This document shows, one piece after another, positions 63,868 through 64,000 of a DNA stretch of 64,000 bases (the stretch's first letter is position 1; every line of letters begins with the position of its first letter). Position numbers and translations under genes: made by a program. The DNA is from Parelaphostrongylus tenuis. Its lineage: Eukaryota; Nematoda; Chromadorea; Rhabditida; Metastrongylidae. The notes beneath the pieces are model-generated. The model had not been told where the DNA came from, did not search any database, and was given only the letters and a program-made list of their open reading frames with translations. The stretch lies in the NCBI GenBank assembly GCA_019055375.1, contig JAHQIW010004277.1, forward strand, positions 62,001 through 126,000, read 5' to 3'.

Positions 63868-64000
63868 GAATTCTTTTTATTAGACCGTCACTTGCAGTGG
63901 TATGATGTTACAATATACCCAATAATGTGGAGTGGCGGTCAAATAAGAAGAATTTTGATTGATCATCGATACCCAATATCTGTCAAGATAAGTGGGTTCA
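63868..64000. mobile_element. Left end of another inverted SINE pair (family 2)
   Basis: Contains GTATGATGTTACA, CCCAATAATGTGGAGTGG, GATTGATCATCGATACCC and AATATCTGTCAAGATAAGTGG, matching 6580-6815. It runs off the window. Confidence 0.5.

Noticed and set aside
1..64000. Bacterial-type operons, CRISPR arrays, rRNA or viral genes
   Set aside because: Nothing of the kind was seen; regular spacer-repeat patterns here are microsatellites or palindromes.

Overview
The window looks like a gene-poor, AT-rich nuclear segment from a parasitic nematode, most likely a strongylid such as a hookworm. I infer this from short introns with TTTCAG-type acceptors, a nematode trypsin-like (DUF316/S1A-like) protease family, hookworm-type RTE retroposons, mariner relics, tRNA-derived SINEs and (TA)n tracts. 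The species is not proven by the sequence. No bacterial features, operons or CRISPR arrays are present.

The only convincing protein-coding genes are two copies of a secreted chymotrypsin-like serine protease, both on the + strand. Copy A (8310-21150) can be assembled from seven exons whose splice phases all agree, giving 306 residues with signal peptide, activation site and the His/Asp/Ser triad. Copy B (56802-59494) has the first five exons in the same order and phases. Its last two exons, with the catalytic Ser, are not in the window, and a Penelope-like retroelement lies just after exon 5.

The copies belong to a large direct segmental duplication: 1 to about 13.9 kb is collinear with 45.5 to about 59.5 kb. 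Old elements inside it (two RTE relics, a pair of ribozyme-like repeats) are shared. Others occur in one copy only and mark later insertions: in A an inverted SINE pair with a 13-bp target-site duplication, another SINE, a solo Penelope terminal piece and a 390-bp repeat; in B a near full-length RTE, a 490-bp foldback and an unknown coding relic.

Layout: 1-8300 left duplication arm, no intact gene. 8310-21150 protease A, its long introns holding a Tc1-type relic, SINEs, an RTE 5' fragment and a 777-bp GATAGT palindrome. 21-45 kb is a repeat desert with three mariner-class or RTE relics, inverted SINE pairs, a dispersed repeat of roughly 170 bp and a possible decayed gene at 25.2-26.1 kb. 44.8-56.8 kb is the right duplication arm with its RTE insertion. 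56.8-59.5 kb is protease B. 59.6-62.0 kb is a Penelope-like element with reverse transcriptase and GIY-YIG nuclease. 62.4-64.0 kb is foldbacks, a mariner relic and the start of another SINE.

The least expected signal is a scatter of hammerhead-ribozyme-like motifs, at least two with a complete catalytic core, linked to Penelope-like ends.
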